Assembly: GCA_017937845.1 (NCBI GenBank)
Contig: JAGBCV010000024.1
Coordinates: 1 to 62,719 of the forward strand
Length of the DNA: 62,719 nucleotides
DNA from: Clostridia bacterium
GTDB lineage: Bacteria > Bacillota > Clostridia > Oscillospirales > CAG-272
Direction of reading: 5' to 3'
Position numbers and translations under genes: made by a program. Of this stretch, positions 1-8,496 are shown in pieces. Position 1 is the stretch's first letter, and every line of letters starts with the position of its first letter. Below the pieces are notes generated by a model. That model saw nothing but the letters and a program-made list of their open reading frames with translations, did no database searches and was not told the origin of the DNA.

Positions 1-180
1 CCACCGGAGGGCTCAATGAACTCGTTCATTGAGAATCCGTGCGGGGAGCCGATTTCGCTAAGATATAAAATCTGCGCTTCGGTCAAGCGGAACGCTTGCA
101 AATTTCTTTTGGTACTTTTCTTGTTTTGCACAAGAAAAGTACACGTTCCTTTTTTCTTTCAAAAAGAAAAAAGTTGATAG
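1..180. repeat. Palindrome-rich intergenic repeat at left edge
   Basis: No gene is visible. The stretch holds a hairpin around 14-32 (CTCAATGAA / TTCATTGAG), a 12-bp perfect stem at 112-123 / 131-142 (GTACTTTTCTTG / CAAGAAAAGTAC), and a near-perfect palindrome of TTTTTTCTTT and AAAGAAAAAA at 150-172. The last unit recurs at 33343-33365 and 47861-47891, so this looks like a dispersed intergenic repeat cut by the window edge. Function unknown. Confidence 0.6.
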
Positions 181-189
181 AAATATTAT

Positions 190-240
190 AAGAAAAAAGA
201 GAACTTTCCCCTTCGTGCAAAGCGCGCGAAGGGGAAGGAA
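190..240 (-). terminator. Intrinsic terminator of the DUF1858 gene
   Basis: Read leftwards, CCCCTTCG pairs with CGAAGGGG around a GC-rich loop and is followed by a run of T residues (TCTCTTTTTTC). It lies just past the stop codon at 248. Confidence 0.7.
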
Positions 241-247
241 AAAACAA

Positions 248-448
248 TTATTTGTTTTTAAGGAAGCTGTTGATTTTGGTAAGAAGCTCGTCGCAATCAA
301 CGCCGTGAACAGCGCAAGCCATTTCAACGGATTCGCCGCGGGAAGCGGGGCAACCGAGGCAGTGCATACCGATTTCAAGGAAGAAGGGCGCGGTTTCGGG
401 AGCGATGTCAAGGATATCGCCGATGATCGTTTCTCTGGTAATTTCCAT
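248..448 (-). CDS. DUF1858 domain protein (ScdA_N-like, 66 aa)
   Basis: The protein is a single small DUF1858 domain: MEITRETIIGDIL at the N-terminus, then a conserved GMHCLGCPAS segment with two cysteines in a CxxC-like arrangement at about residues 30-33. In this family the motif is found alone or at the N-terminus of hybrid-cluster and iron-sulfur repair proteins, and may bind a metal or redox centre; that role is inferred. The ATG at 448 is preferred over an upstream in-frame start at 493 because AAAGGTTGG lies just upstream of it. It is monocistronic, with its own promoter at 548-576 and a terminator at 190-240. Confidence 0.85.
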   Translation of the reverse strand: MEITRETIIGDILDIAPETAPFFLEIGMHCLGCPASRGESVEMACAVHGVDCDELLTKINSFLKNK

Positions 449-547
449 GATAGTAACCAACCTTTCGTGTTTTTTATAGAGTCGGGAAGCCAAATGACCT
501 CCGTCAGCTTTTTGAAATTGCTTGCAGAATCATTCCGCAACAATATT

Positions 548-576
548 ATTTTATCATAACCTTTTCCATCTGTCAA
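548..576 (-). promoter_or_regulatory. Promoter of the DUF1858 gene
   Basis: Reading leftwards: TTGACA (571-576), a 17-bp spacer ending in TGA, then TAAAAT (548-553). The start codon lies 100 bp downstream. Confidence 0.75.
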
Positions 577-704
577 TATATTTTTTGTGAACGTTTTTTG
601 CAAGGAAGGCAAAAGTAGGCGATTTTTGAAAATTTTGTTGAAATTAAACAAAAGAGCCGTTTCAATTTCTCTGTCTTTAAGGCAAACAAAACAAAAAATT
701 TCTC

Positions 705-733
705 TTGCATATTGTGAATTTAGCCGTTATAAT
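705..733 (+). promoter_or_regulatory. Promoter of the EF-G-like gene
   Basis: TTGCAT (705-710), a 17-bp spacer and TATAAT (728-733) lie 152 bp before the EF-G-like start. The 449-884 interval otherwise holds the divergent DUF1858 promoter and a degenerate copy of a GTCATNNTGAGCGCAG-type repeat near 786-825. Confidence 0.65.
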
Positions 734-884
734 GAAAACACGGCTCGTCCGAGAAATCCTATGTTTTTGAAATTTGAAAGCCCGCTGTCATCATGAGCGC
801 AGCTCTATACAACCCGTCATGATACGGTGGACTTTTGGTATATAATTTTTGGATAGTATATTTTTGAAAGGCTGGTATCTCACT

Positions 885-2954
885 ATGGAAAAAATTCACT
901 CCCGCGACATTCGTAACGTGTGCTTGCTTGGTCATGGCGCAAGCGGTAAGACATCGCTTGCGGAAGCAATGCTTTACGTTGAAAAGCAGACAGACCGTCT
1001 TGGTAAGACACCCGACGGCAACACCGTTTGCGACTACGATCCCGAAGAAATCAAGCGCGGCTTCTCTCTCCAGTCCGCCATCGCGCCCCTTACACACAAC
1101 GGCACGAAGATCAATATCATCGATACTCCCGGATATCTTGATTTCGTTGGCGAAGCAGCACAGGCGCTCCGCGTTGCAGGCTCTGCCCTCATCGTTGTTG
1201 ACGGCAAAGCAGGCGTAGAAGTCGGCACAGAGCTTGCTTGGGATATGGTTACCAAGGATAAGCTCCCCCGTGCGTTCTTCATCAATAAATGTGATGACCC
1301 CGATGCACGTTTTAAGCACGTTTTCCAGCAGCTTCATGATGAATTTGGTTCCACCATCTGCCCCGTTGTCATTCCGCTTATGACAGGCGATAAGATCGTC
1401 GGTCTTCTTGACCTTGTAGATATGAGAGCAAGAGCGTTTGAAAACGGCAAGGACGGTCAGGATATCGAAATTCCCGAAGGCAACGAAGAAAGAATCGACA
1501 TCTGCCGCAACATGCTTTATGAAGCGATCGCTTCCACAAGCGAAGAGCTTATGGAAAAATTCTTTGAAGGCGAAGCGATTTCTAAGGAAGAGATCGTTTC
1601 TGCGCTTCACGAAGGTATCCGCCGCGGCGATATCGCGCCCGTAGTCTGCGGCTCCGCGACCAACCTTTGCGGTATCCGTCTTCTCCTTGACGTGATCGTG
1701 GAAACACTTCCCAGCCCCGTATATCATAAGGCTGAGATCGTTGTCGATGCAGAAGGCGAACACGAGGTTCCGCTCCGCGAACACGGACCCGCTTCCATTT
1801 TCGTATTTAAGACCATCGCTGACCCGTTCGTAGGTAAGATGTCCTTCTTCAAGGTCATGGGCGGTGAGCTTTATGCGGATTCCACACTCAAAAACCTCAC
1901 AAACGATCAGGAAGAAAAACTTTCCCGTATCTATACCGTTTGCGGTAAGAAGCAGACCGAAGTCAAGATGCTCTCCATGGGCGATATCGGTATGACCGCA
2001 AAGCTTATTTCCACCAATACAAACGATACGCTTTCTCAGGCAGAAAATGCGCTTCCTTATAAGAAGATCGTATATCCCGGCTCTTACTATCAGATGGGCA
2101 TCGCTCCCAAGGCTAAGGGCGACGAGGATAAGATCGCACAGGGTATTGCAAAGCTTCTCGAAGAAGATCTTACCTTGAAATATGAAAACAACGCAGAAAC
2201 CAAACAGCTTCTCATCTCCGGTCAGGGTGATATCCACCTCGACGTTGTGGTTTCCAAGCTCAAGAACCGTTACGGCACGTCCGTCGTTCTCTCTGAGCCG
2301 AAGATCGCATACCGCGAAACCATCAAGAAGAGAGTTGAAGTGGAAGCAAAACATAAGAAGCAGTCCGGCGGTCACGGTCAGTACGGTCACGTTAAGATGA
2401 CATTCGGTCCCGGTATCAATCCCGGTCTTGAATTTACGACCTCCGTTGTCGGCGGTTCCGTTCCGAAGAACTACTTCCCCGCAGTTGAAAAGGGCTTGCA
2501 GGAATCCATGCAGAAGGGTGTTCTCGCAGGATATCCCGTTGTAAACCTCCGCGCAGACCTTTCCGACGGTTCTTACCATCCCGTTGACTCCTCCGAAATG
2601 GCGTTCAAGATCGCGGCTTCTCTCGCATACAAGGATGCGCTTGCAAAGGCACAGCCCGTTCTTCTCGAACCCGTTGGTAAGCTTTATGTTACCGCGCCCG
2701 GCGATATGCTCGGTGATATCATGGGTCTTATCAATAAGCGCCGCGGCAGAGTTCTCGGTATGACTCCCGCAGAAAAGCATGGCGATCAGATCATCGAAGC
2801 GGACGCTCCGATGTCCGAACTCGTTGACTTTGCGATCCAGCTCCGCGCCGTTACACAGGGCAGAGGCTCTTATACGCTCAAATTCTGGGATTATGAAGAA
2901 GTTCCCGCCATCAACGCGCAGAAGATCATCGCAGACGCTTTGAAACAGGAATAA
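885..2954 (+). CDS. Elongation factor G-like GTPase (EF-G-2 type)
   Basis: A 689-residue translational GTPase of the EF-G family. G1 is GHGASGKTS (residues 16-24) in place of the AHIDAGKTT of canonical EF-G, G3 is DTPGY (80-84) and G4 is NKCD (134-137). The remaining domains follow, including an EF-G domain IV-like region with GGHGQYGHV. The G1 form and the lone position, away from rpsL-rpsG-tuf, point to the second EF-G-like group (as in Thermus EF-G-2) rather than the housekeeping fusA; its role in translocation or ribosome recycling is not settled by sequence. The ATG at 885 is chosen over a TTG at 849, which has no Shine-Dalgarno; GAAAGG lies at 866-871. Confidence 0.88.
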   Translation: MEKIHSRDIRNVCLLGHGASGKTSLAEAMLYVEKQTDRLGKTPDGNTVCDYDPEEIKRGFSLQSAIAPLTHNGTKINIIDTPGYLDFVGEAAQALRVAGSALIVVDGKAGVEVGTELAWDMVTKDKLPRAFFINKCDDPDARFKHVFQQLHDEFGSTICPVVIPLMTGDKIVGLLDLVDMRARAFENGKDGQDIEIPEGNEERIDICRNMLYEAIASTSEELMEKFFEGEAISKEEIVSALHEGIRRGDIAPVVCGSATNLCGIRLLLDVIVETLPSPVYHKAEIVVDAEGEHEVPLREHGPASIFVFKTIADPFVGKMSFFKVMGGELYADSTLKNLTNDQEEKLSRIYTVCGKKQTEVKMLSMGDIGMTAKLISTNTNDTLSQAENALPYKKIVYPGSYYQMGIAPKAKGDEDKIAQGIAKLLEEDLTLKYENNAETKQLLISGQGDIHLDVVVSKLKNRYGTSVVLSEPKIAYRETIKKRVEVEAKHKKQSGGHGQYGHVKMTFGPGINPGLEFTTSVVGGSVPKNYFPAVEKGLQESMQKGVLAGYPVVNLRADLSDGSYHPVDSSEMAFKIAASLAYKDALAKAQPVLLEPVGKLYVTAPGDMLGDIMGLINKRRGRVLGMTPAEKHGDQIIEADAPMSELVDFAIQLRAVTQGRGSYTLKFWDYEEVPAINAQKIIADALKQE

Positions 2955-2986
2955 TTTACGCTATCCTCTTTTCAAAAATATATACC

Positions 2987-3023
2987 AAAGGAAAACGTAC
3001 GGATTCGTCCGTGCGTTTTCCTT
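2987..3023 (+). terminator. Hairpin between the EF-G-like gene and the next gene
   Basis: A 17-bp stem (AAAGGAAAACG.. / ..CGTTTTCCTTT) with a TTCG tetraloop and one wobble pair. There is no long T-run. Its right arm ends only a few bases before the GGAGG of the next gene, so it may also limit that gene's expression. Confidence 0.55.
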
Positions 3024-3039
3024 TATGGAGGGACTTTTT

Positions 3040-3792
3040 ATGCTTGTTTACGATATTACGTTTTATCCCAAAGATAGGGAGCTTGATTTTGAAAAATTGG
3101 GTTATGATTTTGAATCCTGTATGCACGATTTTTTGACTCTGCTTTCGGGAAACAATCAGATCATTTTTGAGGCGACAAATGTTGCAAAAGTGGGCGAGCG
3201 CTATATCGCGCGTGTCACGACACCGTTTGAAGATTCGCTTTCGCCGTGTTATGACTACACCTATGTGCGAGAGGCGCGCGAAAAGGTAAACGCTCTTTCC
3301 AAAAGAAAACCGCGGATTGCATTTGTTGGAGAGGATATGACCTTTGCCGACAATATCACCAAGGGTGAGAATGCTTCGTATTACGTTTTGCGGATAAACT
3401 ACAAAATGCGCGATCTTTCTCCGATCCAAGCGGAGGATTCGGAGGAGCATATCCCGCTTTATCTGCTTCCCGAACTCGGAGATGAATTGGAGTGGTTCTT
3501 GAAATGCTGGAAAAATGCGTATTACGTTTCCGATGACCAATTTTATCATGGTGTGATCGGGGAGCGGAGCGCGCATAATATGCTCTCCAAAATTGACAGC
3601 AAATTGAATGTGATGGGGCTCGACCTTTGCCGAAAGTTAGAGGTCGTTTTGAAAAAGCCCGTGTATTATGATCTGTATCGCTATTACGGCAAGCAATCGG
3701 AGGTGTGCCCCATTTGCGGTTCGGCTTGGAAAATATCTGAAGATTCAAATTATGGTTTTCGGTGCGATGCTTGCAAAATCGTTTCTCATTAG
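3040..3792 (+). CDS. Zinc-ribbon protein, probable DUF2310 family
   Basis: A 250-residue soluble protein with no signal peptide or membrane segment. The C-terminus carries a zinc ribbon, CPICGSAW ... CDACKIVSH, preceded by a Tyr-rich YYDLYRYYG segment. This arrangement and length match the DUF2310 (Zn-ribbon-containing) family as I remember it, which has no established function. The start is the ATG at 3040, 8 nt after GGAGG (3027-3031); an in-frame ATG at 3025 lies before that site. It is probably transcribed alone, between the hairpin at 2987 and the terminator at 3801. Family assignment is moderately sure. Confidence 0.6.
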   Translation: MLVYDITFYPKDRELDFEKLGYDFESCMHDFLTLLSGNNQIIFEATNVAKVGERYIARVTTPFEDSLSPCYDYTYVREAREKVNALSKRKPRIAFVGEDMTFADNITKGENASYYVLRINYKMRDLSPIQAEDSEEHIPLYLLPELGDELEWFLKCWKNAYYVSDDQFYHGVIGERSAHNMLSKIDSKLNVMGLDLCRKLEVVLKKPVYYDLYRYYGKQSEVCPICGSAWKISEDSNYGFRCDACKIVSH

Positions 3793-3800
3793 GAAATACA

Positions 3801-3840
3801 AAAACCGAGCAAACATTTTGGTGTTTACTCGGTTTGTTTT
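3801..3840. terminator. Bidirectional terminator, zinc-ribbon gene / asd
   Basis: AAACCGAGCAAAC pairs with GTTTACTCGGTTT, flanked by A-rich and T-rich ends. It sits between two convergent genes and can serve both strands. Confidence 0.75.
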
Positions 3841-3870
3841 GCGTTATAAAAGCTTGTGATTTCGCTCGCC

Positions 3871-4872
3871 TTATTTGATAAGAAGCTCTGCGATCTGAAT
3901 GGTATTGGTCGCCGCGCCCTTGCGAACCTGGTCGCCGCAGCACCAAAGTGTCAGACCGTTGGGGTTTGTAAGGTCCTTGCGGATTCTGCCGACAAACACG
4001 ATATCCTGGTCGGAGGTGTCGAGCGGCATCGGATAGCTCTTGTTTGCGGGATCGTCAACAAGACGGCAACCCTCAGCGTTTGCGATCGCCGCTTTCGCAT
4101 CTTCAACGGAGATGGGTGTTTCGGTTGCAAGTGTGATGGAGATGGAGTGACTTCTGAATACGGGAACGCGCACGCAGGTACAGCCGACGAGAAGCTCGGG
4201 AAGATGAAGGATCTTTCTGCCTTCGTTCTGCATCTTCATTTCTTCCGTGGTGTAGCCGTTTTCGGTGAAATCGCCGATCTGCGGAATGAGGTTATATGCG
4301 ATCTGATAGGGGAAGATCTTTTTTTCGATCTCTTTGCCCTCTGCGATCGCTTCTACCTGACTTTTGAGTTCAACAGGGCCGCCTGCGCCTGCGCCGGAAA
4401 CAGCCTGATAGGTGGAAACGGTCATCGCCTTGATGGGGGAGAGTTTATTGATGGCGTTTACCGCAACGAGAGAAACGATGGTGGAGCAGTTGGGGTTGGA
4501 AATGATACCCTTGTGCTTTTTCACGTCCTCAGGGTTGATTTCGGGAATGACGAGCGGAACGTCATCGTAAAGACGGAATGCGCTGGAGTTATCAACGAAG
4601 ACCGCGCCTGCGGCAACGATATGGGGTGCCATCTCTTTTGCGAGCTTGTTGGGGGAAGCGCCGAGAACGATATCCACGCCCTTGAAGGAGTCGGGAGTCG
4701 CTTCGATGACGGTAACGTCTTCGCCGCGGAACGGAATGGTCGAGCCTGCGCTTCTTGCGCTTGCGAGCGGAACGAGCTTGCCTACGGGGAAGTTTCTTTC
4801 TTCGAGAATAGAAATCATTTCGCGTCCGACAGCGCCTGTCGCGCCGAGGACGGCAACGGTGTAAGTTTTCAT
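3871..4872 (-). CDS. asd: Aspartate-semialdehyde dehydrogenase
   Basis: This enzyme reduces aspartyl-4-phosphate to aspartate-4-semialdehyde with NADPH, the second step of the lysine/threonine/methionine pathway. The protein is 333 residues, the usual length. GATGAVG (residues 10-16) is the NADP-binding loop, and SNPNCST places the catalytic cysteine at residue 129. It is the last gene of the leftward dapA-dapB-lysA-lysC-asd operon, 82 bp after lysC. AAGAGG precedes the ATG. Confidence 0.95.
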   Translation of the reverse strand: MKTYTVAVLGATGAVGREMISILEERNFPVGKLVPLASARSAGSTIPFRGEDVTVIEATPDSFKGVDIVLGASPNKLAKEMAPHIVAAGAVFVDNSSAFRLYDDVPLVIPEINPEDVKKHKGIISNPNCSTIVSLVAVNAINKLSPIKAMTVSTYQAVSGAGAGGPVELKSQVEAIAEGKEIEKKIFPYQIAYNLIPQIGDFTENGYTTEEMKMQNEGRKILHLPELLVGCTCVRVPVFRSHSISITLATETPISVEDAKAAIANAEGCRLVDDPANKSYPMPLDTSDQDIVFVGRIRKDLTNPNGLTLWCCGDQVRKGAATNTIQIAELLIK

Positions 4873-4909
4873 GGTTTAGCCTCTTTTCAAAAATATAAGT
4901 ATGTCATGG

Positions 4910-4945
4910 TTTGTGTGGGCGGATTTCGTATCCGCCCCTGAAATA
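4910..4945. repeat. Small palindromic repeat between lysC and asd
   Basis: A hairpin GGGCGGAT-TTCGT-ATCCGCCC at 4918-4938. It resembles a GTAGGGGCG...CGCC-type repeat with other copies near 27734-27810, 35807-35836 and 57038-57062. It interrupts the lysC-asd spacer without removing the asd ribosome binding site. Confidence 0.5.
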
Positions 4946-4954
4946 TACCAAATA

Positions 4955-6265
4955 TTAGAGCAACGCTTCCTTGCAAAGACCGTCGTAAAGTGCGCGGATC
5001 GCCTTTGCGTGGTTTGTGCCGTCGATACCGACGATGATATTGAGTTCGTCGGGGGACTGCGTGATCATCTTGACGTTGATCTGATTTTCGCAAAGGATCT
5101 TGAAGATCGCGGCGCAAATACCGTAATGACCGACCATGTTGCGTCCGACGACGGCGATGAGAGAAATATCGCGTTCGATGGTAACCGTCGCACCAAGGGT
5201 GTTTTCGATTTCCGCGATGATATTATGGGTATGCTTTGCGACCTGTTCTTCGGAAACGGTAATGCCGAACATATCCATTCCCGTCGGGGTGTGTTCGATG
5301 CTGATGTTGAAGCGTTCAAATACGGAAAGGACCTTTCTGTAAAAGCCTACTTCACCCGACATATGCTTTTTGCGAACGACGAAGGACATATAGCCCTTTT
5401 TGCCGGCGATACCCGTGATGGGTGTGCCGTCGCCCGCGTCCTGCGTGATGATGGTGCCGGGATGGTCGGGCTCGTTGGTGTTCAGAAGATTGATGGCGAT
5501 GCCACATTCCTGAACGGGGAGGATACTGTCCTCGTGAAGCACGCTTGCGCCCATATAGGAAAGCTCACGAAGCTCTTCATAGGTGATGCGGGAGATGGCT
5601 TTCGGATTTTCGGCAAGACGGGGGTCTGCGGAACGAATACCCGAGATATCAGTCCAGTTTTCATAAATGGAAGCGCCGAGGAAGCGGGCGAGATAAGAGC
5701 CCGTGATATCGGAACCGCCACGGGAGAAGAGGTTGATATCGCCGTTGGGATATGCGCCGTAGAAGCCGGGAACGACGATACTGCCGTATTTTTCAAAAGC
5801 GGCAATGACGCGCTTTTCGCTTTCCGCGATATCGAGCGTGCCGTCATAAGAGAAGCACATGATATCAGCGGCGTCCACGAATGTGAAGCCGAGATAATCG
5901 CTCATGAGGCGCGCGCAGAAATATTCGCCGCGGCTGACAAGGCAATTCTGGTCGATATCCTTGCCGAACATACCGCTGAAAGCGGCAAGCTCTGCTTCGA
6001 TATCGATGGTGAGATTCAAGGATTCCTTGATCTCCTTATAGCGTTCGACAACGGCGTTCCAAAGTCTGTCGTCGGGTACGCCGTATTTCAGATGGCTGCC
6101 GAGGGTATAGAGATAGTCGGTAACCTTGGTATCGCTCGAATAGCGTTTGCCGGGCGCGGAAACGACGACGACGCGGCGCGCGGGATTCGCTTCGATGATG
6201 GCTTTGATTTTTTTGAACTGTGTGGAGTCCGCAACGGAACTGCCACCGAATTTGGTAACGATCAT
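4955..6265 (-). CDS. lysC: Aspartate kinase
   Basis: Phosphorylates aspartate to 4-aspartyl phosphate, the committed step of the aspartate family. At 436 residues it is a monofunctional kinase with an N-terminal amino-acid kinase domain (KFGGSSVAD at residues 5-13, SRGEYFCA and GGSDITG in the active site) and a C-terminal part (from about residue 290) consistent with two ACT domains for feedback inhibition. Context within the lysine-riboswitch operon suggests it is the lysine-regulated isozyme; the gene symbol rests on that context. ACGGAGAT lies upstream of the ATG. Confidence 0.93.
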   Translation of the reverse strand: MIVTKFGGSSVADSTQFKKIKAIIEANPARRVVVVSAPGKRYSSDTKVTDYLYTLGSHLKYGVPDDRLWNAVVERYKEIKESLNLTIDIEAELAAFSGMFGKDIDQNCLVSRGEYFCARLMSDYLGFTFVDAADIMCFSYDGTLDIAESEKRVIAAFEKYGSIVVPGFYGAYPNGDINLFSRGGSDITGSYLARFLGASIYENWTDISGIRSADPRLAENPKAISRITYEELRELSYMGASVLHEDSILPVQECGIAINLLNTNEPDHPGTIITQDAGDGTPITGIAGKKGYMSFVVRKKHMSGEVGFYRKVLSVFERFNISIEHTPTGMDMFGITVSEEQVAKHTHNIIAEIENTLGATVTIERDISLIAVVGRNMVGHYGICAAIFKILCENQINVKMITQSPDELNIIVGIDGTNHAKAIRALYDGLCKEALL

Positions 6266-6348
6266 GGTTTTTGTTTATCTCCGTAATTTTTGTCTAAAAC
6301 TTTACATAGTAAGCCGTTCCCATTGGGGAAAAGGCATGAAAAAATCGA

Positions 6349-7653
6349 TCAGATATCGCAGGCAACGAGATCTTCAAAACGCTCGCGGCGAACGGCGAGG
6401 GTGTCCTTGCCGTCCTTCAAGAGAACGACGGGGGGACGGGTAATGCGGTTATAATTGGATGCCATGGAGTAGTTGTAAGCGCCCGTTACGAGAACGGCGA
6501 GGATATCGCCGCGGCGGGGCTTCGGAAGCTTCACGTTTTCCTGAATGAGGTCGCCGCTTTCACAGCAGCGTCCGCCGACGGTATATTCCGCCTCTGTTTC
6601 TTCGCTTGCGCGATTGGCAAGAAGAACGGTATACGCGGATTGATAGAGGGTATAACGGGGGTTGTCCGTCATACCGCCGTCGATGGAAACGTAATTTTTG
6701 AAGCCTTCGATTTCCTTGACGCTGCCGACGGTGTAAAGGGTCATGCCGGCGTCGGCAACGATGCTTCGACCCGGCTCCATATAGACGGTCGGGACGTCGA
6801 TATCGTATTTTGCACAGCAAGCCTTGACTTCAGCGCAAATTTCATTGACGTTTTTGGTGATGCTGATTTCGGGGTCGGATTCCACGTAACGAACGCCGAT
6901 ACCGCCGCCGAGGTTGAGGATCTTTGCGGTAAAGCCGAAGGCATCGCGCATATCCGCGATGAATCTTGTCATGATATCCGCCGCGAGAACGAACGGGTCG
7001 ATCTCAAAGATCTGAGAACCGATATGACAATGGAAGCCGCAAAGCTCGATATTTTCCTTTGCGAGAGCTTCTTTCGTGATTTTTTCGGCAAGACCCGTTT
7101 CAATGGCAGAGCCGAATTTGGAATCCACACCGCCCGTGCTGATCTTCTGATGGGTGTGGGGGTCGATACCGGGCGTGATGCGAAGGAGTATCTTCTGGCG
7201 GATACCCATTTCGCCCGCAAGCATATCGATGGTGTCAAGCTCCTCCATATTATCGACGACGAAATAACCGAGTCCGCTTTCCATAGCGTAACGGATATCC
7301 GCGTCGGTCTTGTTGTTTCCGTGGAAGAAAGCGCGTTCCATCGGGAAGCCCGCGGAAACTGCGGTGTAAAGCTCACCGGGAGAAACGATATCCGTGCCGA
7401 TGCCTTCCTCAGCGGCGATGCGGTAGAGCGCCTTGAAGCTCAGCGCCTTGGAGGCGAAAAGCGGCATAGAGCCTGCGCCGAAATTGTTTTCGAGCGCGTT
7501 TTTGTATTCACGCATACGGGAGCGCACGCGATTTTCGTCGATGAAGATGGCGGGTGTGCCGTATTTTTCCGCGAGCGTTACGGTATCGATACCTGCGAAA
7601 TGCAGATGACCGTTTTCTCCCACGGTTACGTTTTCGTGTATGATGGTTTTCAT
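6349..7653 (-). CDS. lysA: Diaminopimelate decarboxylase
   Basis: PLP-dependent decarboxylation of meso-diaminopimelate to lysine, the final step of lysine synthesis. A 434-residue fold-type III enzyme: FASKALS carries the PLP lysine at residue 69 (the motif is usually YAxKAN), with a glycine-rich phosphate loop (GGGIGVRY) and a C-terminal CESGD with the catalytic cysteine. It lies 18 bp after dapB and 83 bp before lysC, in the same direction; AAAGGAC precedes the ATG. Confidence 0.95.
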   Translation of the reverse strand: MKTIIHENVTVGENGHLHFAGIDTVTLAEKYGTPAIFIDENRVRSRMREYKNALENNFGAGSMPLFASKALSFKALYRIAAEEGIGTDIVSPGELYTAVSAGFPMERAFFHGNNKTDADIRYAMESGLGYFVVDNMEELDTIDMLAGEMGIRQKILLRITPGIDPHTHQKISTGGVDSKFGSAIETGLAEKITKEALAKENIELCGFHCHIGSQIFEIDPFVLAADIMTRFIADMRDAFGFTAKILNLGGGIGVRYVESDPEISITKNVNEICAEVKACCAKYDIDVPTVYMEPGRSIVADAGMTLYTVGSVKEIEGFKNYVSIDGGMTDNPRYTLYQSAYTVLLANRASEETEAEYTVGGRCCESGDLIQENVKLPKPRRGDILAVLVTGAYNYSMASNYNRITRPPVVLLKDGKDTLAVRRERFEDLVACDI

Positions 7654-7671
7654 GGTTTTTGTCCTTTGATT

Positions 7672-8415
7672 TTAGTTTTTCACAATGTCCTTCATATTAT
7701 AAAGACCTGCGGGCTTGCCAAAGAGGAAGCTTGCCGCAACGAGCGCGCCGTCGGCAAAGAGCGCGCGGGTGTGCGCTTCGTGCTTCAGCGTGATGGTCTC
7801 CGTGGGCGTTGCGAGAATGACCTCGTGTTCACCGATGACACCGCCGAGACGGAGCGCATGAATGCCGATCTCCTGCTCGGTACGCTTGCCGTGACCGTAT
7901 CTGCCGCAAACGAAGGTCGCGTCTTTTCTTGCTTCCTTGATGTCGTTTGCGAGCATGAGTGCCGTGCCACTGGGCGCGTCGAGCTTCTGATTGTGGTGCT
8001 TTTCGATGATTTCAATGTTTGCCTCGGGCATCATTGCCGCCGCACGGCGGGCAAAGTCGCAGAGAATGGCGATACCGAGCGAGAAATTGCCTGCGTGGAA
8101 GACGGCGATCTTTTCGGATGCCGCGCGGATCGTTTCCAGCTCCTCGGCGGTGTGACCCGTCGTTGCAATGATAACGGGGAGCTTTCTTTCGATGGCGTAA
8201 GCGAGGAGGTCGCCTGTGCAGGCGTGGTGGGAAAAGTCGATGATGATATCCGCCTCACCCGTAAAATCGGAAAGGCTTTTTACGATACGGGGGTCGGAGC
8301 CGTCTGCGCCGATATCCACACCGCACGCGATCTCGGTGCCGTTTTTGCCTTCCTCAAGGAGCGACCAGATCTGTCTGCCCATCTTGCCGAGCGCACCGTT
8401 CATAATTACTTTCAT
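7672..8415 (-). CDS. dapB: 4-hydroxy-tetrahydrodipicolinate reductase
   Basis: Reduces hydroxy-tetrahydrodipicolinate to tetrahydrodipicolinate with NAD(P)H. The protein is 247 residues: a Rossmann GALGKMG loop at residues 7-13, and the DapB signature EKHHNQKLDAPSGTA with the catalytic His-His and Lys. The ATG follows AAAAGGAA. The 81-bp gap to dapA contains a GAGCGCGCGCTC palindrome but no convincing terminator, so the operon is probably continuous. Confidence 0.95.
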   Translation of the reverse strand: MKVIMNGALGKMGRQIWSLLEEGKNGTEIACGVDIGADGSDPRIVKSLSDFTGEADIIIDFSHHACTGDLLAYAIERKLPVIIATTGHTAEELETIRAASEKIAVFHAGNFSLGIAILCDFARRAAAMMPEANIEIIEKHHNQKLDAPSGTALMLANDIKEARKDATFVCGRYGHGKRTEQEIGIHALRLGGVIGEHEVILATPTETITLKHEAHTRALFADGALVAASFLFGKPAGLYNMKDIVKN

Positions 8416-8496
8416 GGGATTCTGTTCCTTTTCTATCCTTTATTGTAATGAAAAAATATTCATAATTTATGCATATTATGCGTGATGAGCGCGCGC

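Noticed and set aside
759..2780. A 673-residue open frame on the minus strand opposite the EF-G-like gene
   Set aside because: It has Cys/His-rich, non-domain-like sequence, no ribosome site, and exactly mirrors a highly conserved gene. Similar long antisense frames lie opposite topA, mutS, miaB, tyrS, lysC and lysA; all are codon-usage shadows.
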